In this document: positions 6,516 to 6,588 of the stretch, piece after piece | Layout: each line of letters begins with the position of its first letter | How positions within the stretch are numbered: position 1 is the first letter of the stretch | NCBI GenBank assembly: GCA_028293225.1 | Contig: JAQGPE010000570.1 | Span: 1 to 6,588, forward strand | Direction of reading: 5' to 3' | Source of the DNA: Akkermansiaceae bacterium | GTDB lineage: Bacteria; Verrucomicrobiota; Verrucomicrobiia; Verrucomicrobiales; Akkermansiaceae | DNA length: 6,588 nucleotides | The notes under the pieces: generated by a model | Told to the model about the DNA's origin: nothing | The model's input: only the letters and a program-made list of their open reading frames with translations | Databases searched by the model: none | Translations under genes and position numbers: made by a program

Positions 6516-6588
6516 TTACGTCATCGCGGGAGATACAGTCTTCGCCTGCGACATGTGTTTTTGGACCTTCTCAACGTCGGCCAGAGCG
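6516..6588 (-). CDS. Possible C-terminal end of a leftward gene, partial
   Basis: One minus-strand frame is open from the window edge to TAA (6518-6516) and encodes 23 residues reading ALADVEKVQKHM then SQAKTVSPAMT. The composition (amphipathic start, hydrophilic tail) is like the end of a real protein, but 23 codons is too short to prove coding, and a plus-strand frame starting at ATG 6553 is also open here. If real, the gene lies upstream of the gap cluster on the same strand and ends 10 bases before the pairable block. No family can be assigned. Confidence 0.3.
   Translation of the reverse strand, partial: ALADVEKVQKHMSQAKTVSPAMT

Overview
The window is GC-rich DNA with dense, evenly spaced genes and strong G/C preference at third codon positions. 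It reads like a chromosomal housekeeping segment from a member of Verrucomicrobiota (Luteolibacter/Haloferula-like). That assignment is inference. It rests on the secreted DUF1080 protein (a family greatly expanded in Verrucomicrobiota and Planctomycetota), the lack of Shine-Dalgarno sequences before most starts, and the style of the glycolytic proteins. Nothing in base composition or gene content suggests a mobile element, phage or CRISPR array.

Layout. The left part (1-2395) is read rightward: the C-terminal part of a Ste24-type M48 membrane metalloprotease (cut by the window edge), an aldo/keto reductase closely resembling E. coli L-glyceraldehyde-3-phosphate reductase (Gpr/YghZ), and a signal-peptide-bearing DUF1080 protein. 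A compact hairpin flanked by an A-tract and a T-tract (2419-2453) is a probable bidirectional terminator between the two converging gene groups.

The right part (2479-6181) is read leftward and is a lower-glycolysis cluster in the order gap - small repeat protein - pgk - tpiA. The three enzymes are triose-phosphate isomerase, phosphoglycerate kinase and glyceraldehyde-3-phosphate dehydrogenase. All have intact catalytic residues and together interconvert DHAP, GAP, 1,3-BPG and 3-PG. Between gap and pgk sits a 140-residue protein made of about three leucine-rich-variant/HEAT-like repeats with no recognised function. The Gpr-like reductase handles the L-enantiomer of the same triose phosphate, so its position beside this cluster is suggestive, although it lies on the opposite strand.

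The last ~400 bases (6182-6588) hold no convincing complete gene. They contain a plausible sigma70-type promoter for gap with a TGAC-N4-GTCA palindrome over its -35 box. They also contain an unexplained, highly pairable block (6358-6506): a long-range 11-bp closing helix that encloses a 12-bp hairpin and several shorter helices. I read the block as a candidate structured RNA or gap leader element of unknown class. At the extreme right edge there may be the last 23 codons of another leftward gene.
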